From contig JALGXW010000016.1 of the NCBI GenBank assembly GCA_029821875.1, forward strand, positions 1-64,000: a stretch of DNA of 64,000 bases, written 5' to 3'. The DNA is from Candidatus Hebobacterum abditum. GTDB lineage: Bacteria > Armatimonadota > Hebobacteria > Hebobacterales > Hebobacteraceae. A program made the position numbers and the translations under genes. How positions within the stretch are numbered: position 1 is the first letter of the stretch; each line of letters starts with the position of its first letter. The notes beneath the pieces are model-generated. The model was not told where the DNA came from. It was given only the letters and a program-made list of their open reading frames with translations, and made no database searches. Positions 40,487 to 48,632 of the stretch are shown piece after piece.

Positions 40487-41473
40487 CTACTTGCCGCCGA
40501 TCTCGTCCGAGGCCGTTTCCAGATTCGCCAGAACGGTTTGTGTCAGCCGCACCCCGGCCATCTTCAGCGCCAGGACGACGGAGCCGATGACCGGCGCAAA
40601 GCGAGCCGGCGCGAACTGTGCCCGCGGAACGTGCCTCCTGACCTGGTGACGGAAGCTGCGCCGGACCTCCGCCGAGCCGCCGAAGACGCCGCCCACCATG
40701 CCCACCGTCGTCCGGCCGCGGTGCATCTCCAGTCGCCGGGCGACTGTCCCCGCTGCGAGGCCGAGCTCGCGTCCGGCTTGGTATAGGATGCTGCGGGCCG
40801 TCCGGTCCCCCTGAGCCGCGGCTGTCGGCACGGCTCGCGCAAGGCCCGCTATCGCCGACCGGGAGATCTTCGCCGAGTAGATGAGGAAGTGTAGGTCCCA
40901 GAGGTCCGGCGCGCCGGCCTCGGCCAGCAGCATACGGCTCAGAGCCGTCTCCTCACCCCTGCCATCGTAGGCGCGGCATGCGGCTGCTATGGCCTCCCGG
41001 GCGATCCAGAATCCCGCCCCCTCGTCGCCCAGTAGAAAGCCCCAGCCACTTGCGGTGGCACAACGGCTGCGCGAGTTCTCTCCGTAGGCGATGGTGCCGG
41101 TGCCCGCGATGACAACCACGCCGGGCTTGCCGGCGGTGACGGAGGCAAGGGCGTTGACTTTGTCGTTGGCGATTCGCAGGCGCTTTGTCCTGACACAGTT
41201 CCTGACCGCACACTCAGTTCGGCCATCGTCCTTCGTCCCCGTGATTCCAAGGAACGCGGCGTCGAAGATCGTCTGCCTGGGCAGTCGGGCAGCCTCCAGT
41301 GCCGCGGTCGTACTGCGCTTGACCGCGCGCCTGGCACGTTGCACGCCCCCGGGCTCCCAGACATGGTTGGCCGGCCCCGCGCGGCCGACTCCCACAAGCC
41401 TCCCGTTCGCTTCGCACACCGCGGCGGTCGTCGAAGTCTGGCCGCCGTCCATTCCCAGGACTAGTCTCGGCAC
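40487..41473 (-). CDS. BadF/NAGK-type amino-sugar kinase
   Basis: 328 residues, GTG start with GGAGAAG upstream. ASKHA-fold motifs: LVLGMDGGQTSTTAAVCE (phosphate 1), VIAGTGTIAYGEN, SGWGFLLGDEGAGFWI, and the adenosine-site region VGMVGGVFGGSAEV. This matches the N-acetylglucosamine kinase branch of the BadF/BadG family. Being the first gene before nanE, its likely job is phosphorylation of ManNAc or GlcNAc. Substrate is inferred from the neighbour. Confidence 0.85.
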   Translation of the reverse strand: MPRLVLGMDGGQTSTTAAVCEANGRLVGVGRAGPANHVWEPGGVQRARRAVKRSTTAALEAARLPRQTIFDAAFLGITGTKDDGRTECAVRNCVRTKRLRIANDKVNALASVTAGKPGVVVIAGTGTIAYGENSRSRCATASGWGFLLGDEGAGFWIAREAIAAACRAYDGRGEETALSRMLLAEAGAPDLWDLHFLIYSAKISRSAIAGLARAVPTAAAQGDRTARSILYQAGRELGLAAGTVARRLEMHRGRTTVGMVGGVFGGSAEVRRSFRHQVRRHVPRAQFAPARFAPVIGSVVLALKMAGVRLTQTVLANLETASDEIGGK

Positions 41474-41529
41474 CGATCTTCTCCACGGCCCGTTTCGCCG
41501 GATCTGTGGGTCCTCCCTCGCCTCTGTGT

Positions 41530-41558
41530 TTGCCGCTCGCTGCTTGGCGTGCTACAAT
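41530..41558 (+). promoter_or_regulatory. Promoter of DUF5693-csaB
   Basis: TTGCCG at 41530-41535, a 17-bp spacer, TACAAT at 41553-41558 with an extended -10 TGC before it. The first start codon is at 41593. Confidence 0.6.
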
Positions 41559-41592
41559 GCGGCGCACAGGCACTCGCGGGCAGGGGCTCTCG

Positions 41593-43503
41593 ATGGATCG
41601 TACGGACAAGTTCTTCATCCTTCTCGTCGTCATCGGTGTGGCCGCGGCCGTCTTCCTCGCCGTCGGGCGCGCGGGCATAGAACGGGCGAACCGCACGGTC
41701 GAGATCGTGATAGACGCCGACGACGCACGCCTCGTGGCCGCGTCGGCCGGGACGACGCTCCCGCTATTCCTGGCCGAGTTGCGACAGGCCGGGGCCGGGG
41801 CTGTGGCCGTGCGCGAGCTGACAGTCGGCGACCTCGCCGACCAAGGCCGCCTAATGGCGATGGCCCTCGGGGACGAGACCAATCTGATAACGCCCGATGG
41901 CGCACTTGCGGGGCTCGTCGCTCCCGCGCTGGCCGCTCGGCTGCCGCAGACCGAGATTACGGTAGGCACGCCGCCGCCGGTGATAATCCTGCGCCTCCCT
42001 GCGGGACAGGCCAGTGATATCCCGGTCTTACTGCCTATGGAAGACGTGGCGGCGGCCGAGGCCGCGGGGCTCGGGTTGGTTGCCCGCCTACGCAACTTCC
42101 CCGGCGCAACTCCTCCTGCGGTCCGGGCTGCGGTGGAGGCCGCGGCCGCCGCTGGCGCCGGGCTGGTCATCTTCGACAAAGAGGAGATCCTCGGCTATGA
42201 CGGTCTGATGGACGTCACGGCCGACGCGATGCGCGAGCACGGCCTGCTCTTCGGGCGCGTAGAAATGGCCGGCCAGCGCGGCGGCGGGGCCCTCGCGCGG
42301 AGTCTGTTCGACCGTACGGTGCGGGTCCACAGCATCAGCGAGTCGGACATGCTGACCATGGTCCCCGCCATCGCCGTTCCTCGCTACGCGCGGGCGGTTC
42401 AGGAGCGGAACATACGAGTCGTGTACGTGCGTCTCATCACGCGCGGGCTGGCCGATGCGGCGGCCTACAACACGGACTATGTGCAAGCCATCGCTCAGGC
42501 ACTGCTCGCTCGCGGATTCTCCCTCGGCGAGGCCGAGCCGTTCTCCGCTCCCGCGGAGTGGCCCCCCCGCTGGCCACGGGGACTCGTGGTCTTGGCGACC
42601 TTGGCTGGAGCGATGCTCCTGCTCCGACGCCTGGTGCCTCTGGGCTGTGCCTGGGCATGGGTCCTGTTCCTGGTCTCGCTTATAGCCGGCCTGGGAGTGG
42701 CGGCGCTCAGGCCGCAGCTTGTGACCCCTGCGGGGGGTCTGCTGGGCGCGCTCGCATTTCCGACGCTCGCGACCGTGTGGGCTGTGCAGGGGGTGCGCGG
42801 CCCGCAGCTCGCCGCTGGGCCTCTTCTTCTTCTGCGCGTGGCCGCGTGGCGTCTATTGGGCGCGTGCGTGATCTCGCTTGCTGGCGCAATGCTCGTGGTC
42901 GGGCTCTACTCACGTGTTGGCTATCTGTCAGGTCTGGTGCTCTTCACCGGGGTGAAGATCTCCTTCGTATTCCCCCTCGTGCTCGTCCTCGCGGCAGGAG
43001 TCGCGGATGTCTCGGCCGAGCTCCGACCTCTCTCCCTATGGTGGGTCCGGTGTCGGACGCGCGTCCAGGAGTTCGTACGGCAGCCCGTCAATGTGTTGCA
43101 GCTAGCCGTCGTGATAGCGGCCATCGCCGCGCTCGGGTTCACCCTCACGCGGACTGGGAATCAGCCGATCGTGTCGCCCTCCACGCTCGAGGTCAAGATG
43201 CGAGGCGCGCTTGAATCGATACTCGTCGTCAGGCCGCGCACGAAGGAGTTCCTGTTGGGGCACCCGGCGCTCATGCTCGCGGTCGTGCTGGCGCTGCGGC
43301 GCCGCCGAATGTGGCTCCCGCTTGTGGCGACAGCGGCGGCCATGGGCCAGGTCTCTCTGCTCAACACCTTCTGCCACTTCCATACGCCGCTCCACATCTC
43401 GCTGCTGCGCAGCCTGAACGGCTTCTGGCTGGGGGCAGTCTTCGGGGCAGTGGTCCTTCTTGTCTGGGCAGTGGCCGGGCGATGCTGGGCTCGACCGACA
43501 TGA
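41593..43503 (+). CDS. DUF5693-family membrane protein
   Basis: 636 residues. One N-terminal helix (FFILLVVIGVAAAVFLAVGRAGIE), an outer domain of about 300 residues (LRQAGAGAVAVRELTVGDL, GLVIFDKEEILGYDGLMD), then about eight membrane helices. The whole layout matches DUF5693, a family regularly found beside csaB in SLH-bearing bacteria. Its exact role in wall-polymer modification is not known. ATG 41593 opens the first helix. The stop overlaps the csaB start (ATGA). Confidence 0.8.
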   Translation: MDRTDKFFILLVVIGVAAAVFLAVGRAGIERANRTVEIVIDADDARLVAASAGTTLPLFLAELRQAGAGAVAVRELTVGDLADQGRLMAMALGDETNLITPDGALAGLVAPALAARLPQTEITVGTPPPVIILRLPAGQASDIPVLLPMEDVAAAEAAGLGLVARLRNFPGATPPAVRAAVEAAAAAGAGLVIFDKEEILGYDGLMDVTADAMREHGLLFGRVEMAGQRGGGALARSLFDRTVRVHSISESDMLTMVPAIAVPRYARAVQERNIRVVYVRLITRGLADAAAYNTDYVQAIAQALLARGFSLGEAEPFSAPAEWPPRWPRGLVVLATLAGAMLLLRRLVPLGCAWAWVLFLVSLIAGLGVAALRPQLVTPAGGLLGALAFPTLATVWAVQGVRGPQLAAGPLLLLRVAAWRLLGACVISLAGAMLVVGLYSRVGYLSGLVLFTGVKISFVFPLVLVLAAGVADVSAELRPLSLWWVRCRTRVQEFVRQPVNVLQLAVVIAAIAALGFTLTRTGNQPIVSPSTLEVKMRGALESILVVRPRTKEFLLGHPALMLAVVLALRRRRMWLPLVATAAAMGQVSLLNTFCHFHTPLHISLLRSLNGFWLGAVFGAVVLLVWAVAGRCWARPT

Positions 43504-44651
43504 GCAGTCCGGCCCGTGTCCTCGTTTCCGGATACTACGGGTGCGGGAATGTAGGCGACGAAGCGATACTCGCGGGCCTGGTCGATGGCTTCCGCGAACT
43601 CGCACCGACGGTTGAACTGGTCGTTCTCTCCGGCGACCCCGAGGCGACGTCAGCCGAGCACGGCGTGATGGCCGTTCCGCGCGGGCTGCTCTCGGCCCGA
43701 CATCAGGCGAAGCTTGCCGATCTGGTCATCAGCGGCGGCGGCGGGCTGCTTCAGGATGTCACAAGCTGGCAATCGCCGCTCTACTACCTCGCGGTCATGC
43801 ACTTCGCTCGCAGGGCCGGCCGTCCGGTCGCCTTCATCGGACAGAGTGTCGGCCCTTTGCGCCGAGCAACCGTCCGGTCGGCCGCGAGGCGGGTACTGGC
43901 GGGGGTCGAGGTTGTGTCGGTCCGCGACCGGCACTCTGTGGACGCGCTACAGCGTCTGGGCCTTGCTCGAATACCCGAGGTCACGGCAGATCTGGCGTTC
44001 CTTCTCCCGCCACCCACGCCAGCGGAGATCTCCTCGGCTCAGGAGAAGGTGGGTCTGGCCGAACTTGGCGCGGTGCGACATGCAGCTATCGCATTGAGGC
44101 CGATTCCGGGCCGTGGCGCGGACTCGGATCTGGCAACGCGACTCGGGGCCGCCATCGGCGAGGTCTGTGAGCGGGCCGATCTGCGCCCCCTCCTCCTGCC
44201 CATGCAGCCGAGTCTGGACCTTGACTTCACGCGCCAGGCGGCCGCGGAGATGCGATGCGGTCCGCGCGTAGTCGAAGAAGAGCTGACGGCGCGGGAGGCA
44301 CTGGGCCTCGTGGCGAGCTGCCGGGTACTGATCGGAATGCGGCTGCACGCGCTCGTTTTCGCGGCTCTGGCGGCGGTTCCCCCAGTGGCCATCTCCTACG
44401 ATCCCAAGGTGGACGGGCTGATGGAGCAGCTCGGCACGGCGCCGGCCACGGGAGTGGCTCATCTGGACAACGAGCGCCTGGCCAGGGAGGCTCGCCGCGC
44501 AGTGGCGGGGCGCGACGAGATCGCAGCCCGACTGGCGACCCGCACCCCGCAGCTGCGCGCAGGTGCTCTGCGGAACGTCGAACTCGCGGTCGAGCTTCTG
44601 GCGGGTGGGCCCGGCAAGGGCCTCCCGCCTCCTGGGGGCGCGGGCCGATAA
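43500..44651 (+). CDS. csaB: Polysaccharide pyruvyl transferase
   Basis: 383 residues. VLVSGYYGCGNVGDEAIL at the N-terminus, DLVISGGGGLLQD, FIGQSVGPLRR and GMRLHALVFAALAAVPPVAISYDPKVDGLM are the CsaB family blocks. It adds ketal-pyruvate to the secondary wall polymer, which makes the negative ligand recognised by SLH domains. This fits the two SLH proteins at 29-34 kb. ATG 43500 overlaps the DUF5693 stop; an in-frame ATG at 43482 is possible. Confidence 0.92.
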   Translation: MSSPARVLVSGYYGCGNVGDEAILAGLVDGFRELAPTVELVVLSGDPEATSAEHGVMAVPRGLLSARHQAKLADLVISGGGGLLQDVTSWQSPLYYLAVMHFARRAGRPVAFIGQSVGPLRRATVRSAARRVLAGVEVVSVRDRHSVDALQRLGLARIPEVTADLAFLLPPPTPAEISSAQEKVGLAELGAVRHAAIALRPIPGRGADSDLATRLGAAIGEVCERADLRPLLLPMQPSLDLDFTRQAAAEMRCGPRVVEEELTAREALGLVASCRVLIGMRLHALVFAALAAVPPVAISYDPKVDGLMEQLGTAPATGVAHLDNERLAREARRAVAGRDEIAARLATRTPQLRAGALRNVELAVELLAGGPGKGLPPPGGAGR

Positions 44652-44957
44652 TCGGCGAAGCGAGAACTAATCGCCTCTCTTGCGCGTCTAATAGCTACTC
44701 AATCCCTCAGAGGGCAGTGCCCTCATGGCGAGCAGGGGAGAGGAGTGAAGGAAGGAATTGAGGGGCACTCCGCGACCGGACCTGTCAACCGGACCCTGAA
44801 GCTCCTCTCCCCCATCGTCAGCCCGTCCCGGCGGCCGCGGCGCGAGCGGTCAGGTCCGGCCGGGCAGGTGATCGGCCGCTAGCGCATCCCTCCTTGTTCT
44901 GATAGAATCCCGCAGCCGCGGCTCGTCGTGGATGCCACGTGCTGCGGGACGGTGACC
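44652..44957. other. Intergenic region after csaB
   Basis: 306 bases. A 6-bp inverted repeat with a 3-nt loop (44710-44724) has no T-run. A possible extended -10 (TGATAGAAT, 44900-44908) precedes the next gene, with no good -35. No gene seen. Confidence 0.45.
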
Positions 44958-46253
44958 ATGCACCTTACGCTGCTCGCGCTCGCATTTGCCTTTCTGCCAA
45001 TCTGCCGACTGACCGCATGTAACACGGCCTCGAGTGGCTTCTGCGAACTCGTCAGGATACGCATCGTCAATGACCGCGGCGGCGAGATCGCGGCGAGCCA
45101 CGACGGGGGGAAGACATGGCACGCCGTCGGTCGAGTGCTACGCTACACGACGCGGGTGAACGACCGCGGCTACACGGCCAGCAAGTGGGTCCCGGCGGGC
45201 CGGGTAGCGGCAACGGCTGTGAACGCGGTCCACATCAACGTGGGCTACAACGAGAAGGATGACCGGGGGATTATCTTCTCGCTCCTGCCCCGCGAGTTCG
45301 TCGCCCCGATGGCAGGCTATAGGTCCTTCCTCAGTCCTGATTCATCGATCTACACAGACATCTCGGCGGGGGAGGGCATCTTCGGAGGCGGGATCGCGCC
45401 TCTCGTCGGTAACCCGGTGTCTCTGGAAGCCGGGGATTCGCGACTGGTTCCTCTGCCGGCCGACTTCGTGCCCGCCCGCGGAGATGTCCTCGTCATAGTT
45501 GTACTCCGGCCAAGCCTCTACCCACTCGAGGTGGAGTTCGAGAATACGGAGGGTGGATCGATCGCTCTCCGCTATCCCGACGGCTCACGTCGCCTGCTCG
45601 GATGGGTTATCCGGCCGGTCCGAGGGATCGGCCGGTTCGCAGGCTCGTTGTACGCTGGCATTGGCCGCGTCCGCGCGGGACACGCGGGGGTGGTCGATAT
45701 ATCGACATCGCCACCGGACTTCCTGGGGGCATTCCAGGTCATCCCCGTCGGCCATGCTCTCAGCCCCGAGATGGGCTACGCATGGACCAAGTCACAGTGG
45801 ATGATCGTCGGGCCCGCGGCGGCCGAATCTCCGTTGTGGGAAGGCTTGAGGCCGCTGTTCTACCAGCACATCCGCCCAGATTACCTGGCCGACGACCTGC
45901 GCGCTGCTGAATGGCGGGACCGACTGCTCGCGCGCTTCCTCGTGGAAGTCGACACGGGCCACGGCTGGGCCCCAATGCCCTGCTTCCGGCTCCCGCCGGA
46001 CCCTACCGTTCCGCTCCCAGCCTGGGCCGACACCGCCCTGGGCGGTGTGCGACGCATCCGAATCCTCTTTCCAGTTCCCGCCGGCTCGCCAGCCAGCGGC
46101 GCGGACTGCGCCGCGAGCGGCAGCGCAATCCAGTGCCGCCCGTGGGAAGGCGCGACGAAGAACAGCGGCCCAGCGGGGGCGCTCGTGAGGGCGGCGAGCG
46201 CCTGGCCGCTAGGCCGCAAAGAAAAAGGGCCTCCCCGAAGAGGCCCCTCCTGA
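44958..46253 (+). CDS. Secreted protein of unknown function
   Basis: 431 residues from ATG 44958 with a signal-like start (HLTLLALAFAFLPICRLTACN). It is beta-rich with repeated Gly/Arg/Val strands (RIRIVNDRGGEIAASHDGGKTWHAVG, DRGYTASKWVPAGRVAATAVNAVHINVGYNEKDDRGIIF). It shows no SLH domain or catalytic motif known to me. The last residues (GRKEKGPPRRGPS) are encoded by a minus-strand terminator, so the true end may be under a different constraint from the rest. Confidence 0.65.
   Translation: MHLTLLALAFAFLPICRLTACNTASSGFCELVRIRIVNDRGGEIAASHDGGKTWHAVGRVLRYTTRVNDRGYTASKWVPAGRVAATAVNAVHINVGYNEKDDRGIIFSLLPREFVAPMAGYRSFLSPDSSIYTDISAGEGIFGGGIAPLVGNPVSLEAGDSRLVPLPADFVPARGDVLVIVVLRPSLYPLEVEFENTEGGSIALRYPDGSRRLLGWVIRPVRGIGRFAGSLYAGIGRVRAGHAGVVDISTSPPDFLGAFQVIPVGHALSPEMGYAWTKSQWMIVGPAAAESPLWEGLRPLFYQHIRPDYLADDLRAAEWRDRLLARFLVEVDTGHGWAPMPCFRLPPDPTVPLPAWADTALGGVRRIRILFPVPAGSPASGADCAASGSAIQCRPWEGATKNSGPAGALVRAASAWPLGRKEKGPPRRGPS
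46218..46246 (-). terminator. Rho-independent terminator inside the 3' end of a convergent gene
   Basis: Read on the minus strand: GGGCCTC stem (46246-46240), loop TTCGGG, GAGGCCC (46233-46227), then TTTTTCTTT. It ends the transcript of the GAF gene at 46348-47349 and lies within the last codons of the plus-strand gene ending at 46253. Confidence 0.8.
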
Positions 46254-46347
46254 CACAGTTCGTTCGCTCGGCGCCGCTTCTGGGCGCCGGTCAGAGCTTG
46301 CTGCAGCGCAAGCTCTGCCACAGCTTCCGAAGAGCACGCGCGCGAGA

Positions 46348-47349
46348 CTAGACCGGGTCCGCAGTGCCCACCGGAGCGGCAGAGCCGGAGCCGGTGAGGT
46401 CCGCGCGGCCCTCGCCACTCTCCTCGGACGTTGCGGCTGATGCCTGGCGGCGGTCGTGTGCGCCGCGCAGTTCGTCCAGCAGTCCCCCAAGTCGCTGCAA
46501 CTGCTTCTGGTTCTCGGCGTACAGATGCGCCTTCTCGAGCGCGATTGACGCCTGACTGCCGAATGATGCTAGGACCTCTGTCACATTGTCCGGAAACGGC
46601 CCTTCGGGCCCGAGTTGGCCGACCAGAAGAGCGCCCCTGATGGTATCGGCCGCGAACAGCGGAGTCGCGGCTATGCCGATCAGTTCCTCCCACGCCAGGT
46701 CAGGCCGGTCGAGGTCGTCCGGGACGGAGCCGAGCCGGAGGTCCATCGGCTCGCCCGTTGCGATTACCTTCGCGGCGACTTTCCGCGCCAGTTCGGTCTC
46801 CATTCCGCGCCGATGGATTGCCGCGAGTCGCAAGTGGGGGCTGCCCTTGTCGGAGAGTATGACGGCCGCGCAGTCCGACTCCGTTACATCGGCAGCCGTC
46901 CGAGCGATCAGCTCAAGGAGACGTGGGAGGTTGAAGTTCGTTATCAACTGATGGCTGAGCTGATCCCACGTGTCGAGCTGATGGCTGCGAAGTGCGAGCA
47001 GTCGGGCGTTCGCGTCGAGCGCCCGCACAAGACCGCGATTCTGTTCCCGCACCATCAGTAGCTTCTCGTAGAGATAGGCGCAAGCCAGCACCACGATGGC
47101 GAACAGGGCGACGGTCGTCCCGTACTCATTGAGCACGTGCTGCGCCACATCCTTGATGCCGAAAAGCAGACGGTCGGCCGTCCTGAATGCCGCGTCGATC
47201 GTCAGCAAGCTGAGGCTGACCAGCACGAATAGGACGAATGCCAGAATCCACAAGCGCTGCTCGGTCTTCTCTATCTTGCTGAGTGAGTCGAGGCTATTGC
47301 TGGTCTTGGTACGCTCTTTCGTATCGGCCGGCTTGCTGGTTCCGTACAT
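46348..47349 (-). CDS. Membrane-bound GAF-domain sensor
   Basis: 333 residues. Two membrane helices (LWILAFVLFVLVSLSLLTI and TTVALFAIVVLACAYLYEKLL), a coiled-coil signalling linker, then one GAF domain (about 140-290: LLELIARTAADVTESDCAAVILSD, GIAATPLFAADTIRGALLVGQ, FGSQASIALEKAHLYAENQKQL). The tail is a short coiled coil and a low-complexity end. There is no histidine kinase, GGDEF or phosphatase output. It is divergent from the ANTAR regulator, which suggests a shared pathway. Confidence 0.85.
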   Translation of the reverse strand: MYGTSKPADTKERTKTSNSLDSLSKIEKTEQRLWILAFVLFVLVSLSLLTIDAAFRTADRLLFGIKDVAQHVLNEYGTTVALFAIVVLACAYLYEKLLMVREQNRGLVRALDANARLLALRSHQLDTWDQLSHQLITNFNLPRLLELIARTAADVTESDCAAVILSDKGSPHLRLAAIHRRGMETELARKVAAKVIATGEPMDLRLGSVPDDLDRPDLAWEELIGIAATPLFAADTIRGALLVGQLGPEGPFPDNVTEVLASFGSQASIALEKAHLYAENQKQLQRLGGLLDELRGAHDRRQASAATSEESGEGRADLTGSGSAAPVGTADPV

Positions 47350-47681
47350 TGGGTCAACGGTCTCCCCACAGCCGATAGAGACAGCGCGGCGGCAGGCCGA
47401 GGGGCGGGGCGGAACTCAGTGATCATCGGCCTGTCATAGGCGCGATACGCCACCTGAGCCGGCTGCTTTCCAGTGGGAACATTCCACATTCGACGCAGGC
47501 GGATGAGATGCTTTGGGCACGCCGTGGTTCGCCTCTGAGACGGAGTTCTGTGGCGACTGACGTGCGCTGTCGCCCCGCCCTCCCCCTACGGGCCTGCTCA
47601 CCAGACGCGGCCCCTCGGAGTGGCGGTGTCTTTGTGGAATAAGTGAGCCAGAGGCGAGCGCGGAGCGCTGGAGGGGGCAAC
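47350..47681. other. Divergent regulatory region between GAF sensor and ANTAR regulator
   Basis: 332 bases with no gene. A short dyad at 47473-47487 (GTGG, 7-bp centre, CCAC) could be an operator, weakly supported. No good promoter on either strand was found. Confidence 0.35.
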
Positions 47682-48266
47682 GTGGGAACCATGCGGCTTC
47701 TTGTGGCTGACGACGAGGACGCGGTCCGGAATGCTATTGTCCGGATGTCGGAGTCTCTCGGTCACCAGGTCGTGGCCCAGGCCAGCGACGGCCGGGAGGC
47801 GGTGGCCATGGTCGAGGAGGCCAAGCCAGACCTGGTATTGCTCGACATTCGCATGCCGGAACTCAGCGGATTGGAGGCGGCCAGATCGATCCTCGACATC
47901 CGCCCAGTGCCCATCGTGATCGTCACCGGCCACACCGACCAGTCCCTGATTGACGACGCGGCCGAGCTTGGCGTCTTCAGCTACTTGGTCAAACCACTCA
48001 CGCGCGAGCGCCTTGCGGCCGCCATCGCCACGGCGCTCGCACGCTTCAAGGACGCGGAGTCGCTCCGCGGAGAGGTCGGCGACCTGAAGGACTCGCTCGA
48101 TGCCCGCAAGCTGGTCGAGCGAGCCAAAGGGATCATCATGCGCGACATGGACGTTAGCGAGCAGGAGGCCTATCGCTGGCTCCAGAGGACCAGCAGTCGC
48201 TCCAACCAGAAGCTCGCCGAAGTCGCGCGCAGAATCGTGGCCCTCGAAGCAAGAGCCACCCGTTGA
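47682..48266 (+). CDS. Response regulator with ANTAR RNA-binding domain
   Basis: 194 residues. Receiver domain with the acidic pocket (LLVADDED) and phospho-acceptor Asp in LVLLDIRMPE, conserved Thr and Lys (IVTGHTD, YLVKP). A coiled linker leads to the ANTAR domain (RKLVERAKGIIMRDMDVSEQEAYRWLQRTS), which binds paired hairpins in mRNA leaders to prevent termination. GTG 47682 sits seven bases after GGAGG; ATG 47691 is also possible. No cognate histidine kinase is adjacent. Confidence 0.92.
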   Translation: MGTMRLLVADDEDAVRNAIVRMSESLGHQVVAQASDGREAVAMVEEAKPDLVLLDIRMPELSGLEAARSILDIRPVPIVIVTGHTDQSLIDDAAELGVFSYLVKPLTRERLAAAIATALARFKDAESLRGEVGDLKDSLDARKLVERAKGIIMRDMDVSEQEAYRWLQRTSSRSNQKLAEVARRIVALEARATR

Positions 48267-48632
48267 TGGCTGCCTCCGACCACCGCCGGATCGCGTAGCC
48301 CGCTTACTCCTCGCTTGCCGACAACGTCTCGGGTCGTGCCCCCCGTAGGGCTGTGATTGCCAGCCGATGCGGTTGGGCTGTTGTCTGAGGCCTGCGTCGT
48401 GGTCGAGAAGGTCGCCGAGACCGCGCAGGGAGAGAGGGGCGGATTCGAAGGCATTGGATTCTGGAGTCCGACCTCGTTCGACCCATATAGCGACTCCTGT
48501 TACCCGACTGGTGGTGTCTGGATCTACTAGGACCGGCTCAGATCTTGCCCCAGCAGGATAGGCTGTCTGTTGAGTGTCAGGGCGGAGCGTCCGAGTCGGG
48601 CGCTCCGCCCGCCTTTGCCGGTCCGGCGCCAC
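48267..48632. other. Convergent intergenic region
   Basis: 366 bases between the ANTAR gene and the GT39 gene. Apart from the hairpin at 48580-48610 I see nothing; short frames here look non-coding, and a tRNA-like stretch near 48430-48480 does not fold properly. Confidence 0.5.
48580..48610. terminator. Perfect 14-bp GC hairpin downstream of the GT39 gene
   Basis: Arms 48580-48593 and 48597-48610 pair along their full length with one wobble pair and an AGT loop. No clear T-run follows on either strand, so it may be a Rho-assisted or bidirectional end. Its core (CGGAGCG...CGCTCCG) recurs at 53523-53548. Confidence 0.5.

Noticed and set aside
48430-48490. tRNA-like stretch with a TTCGAATCC-type loop on the minus strand
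   Set aside because: Neither the T-stem nor the anticodon stem closes properly and no acceptor arm can be drawn.
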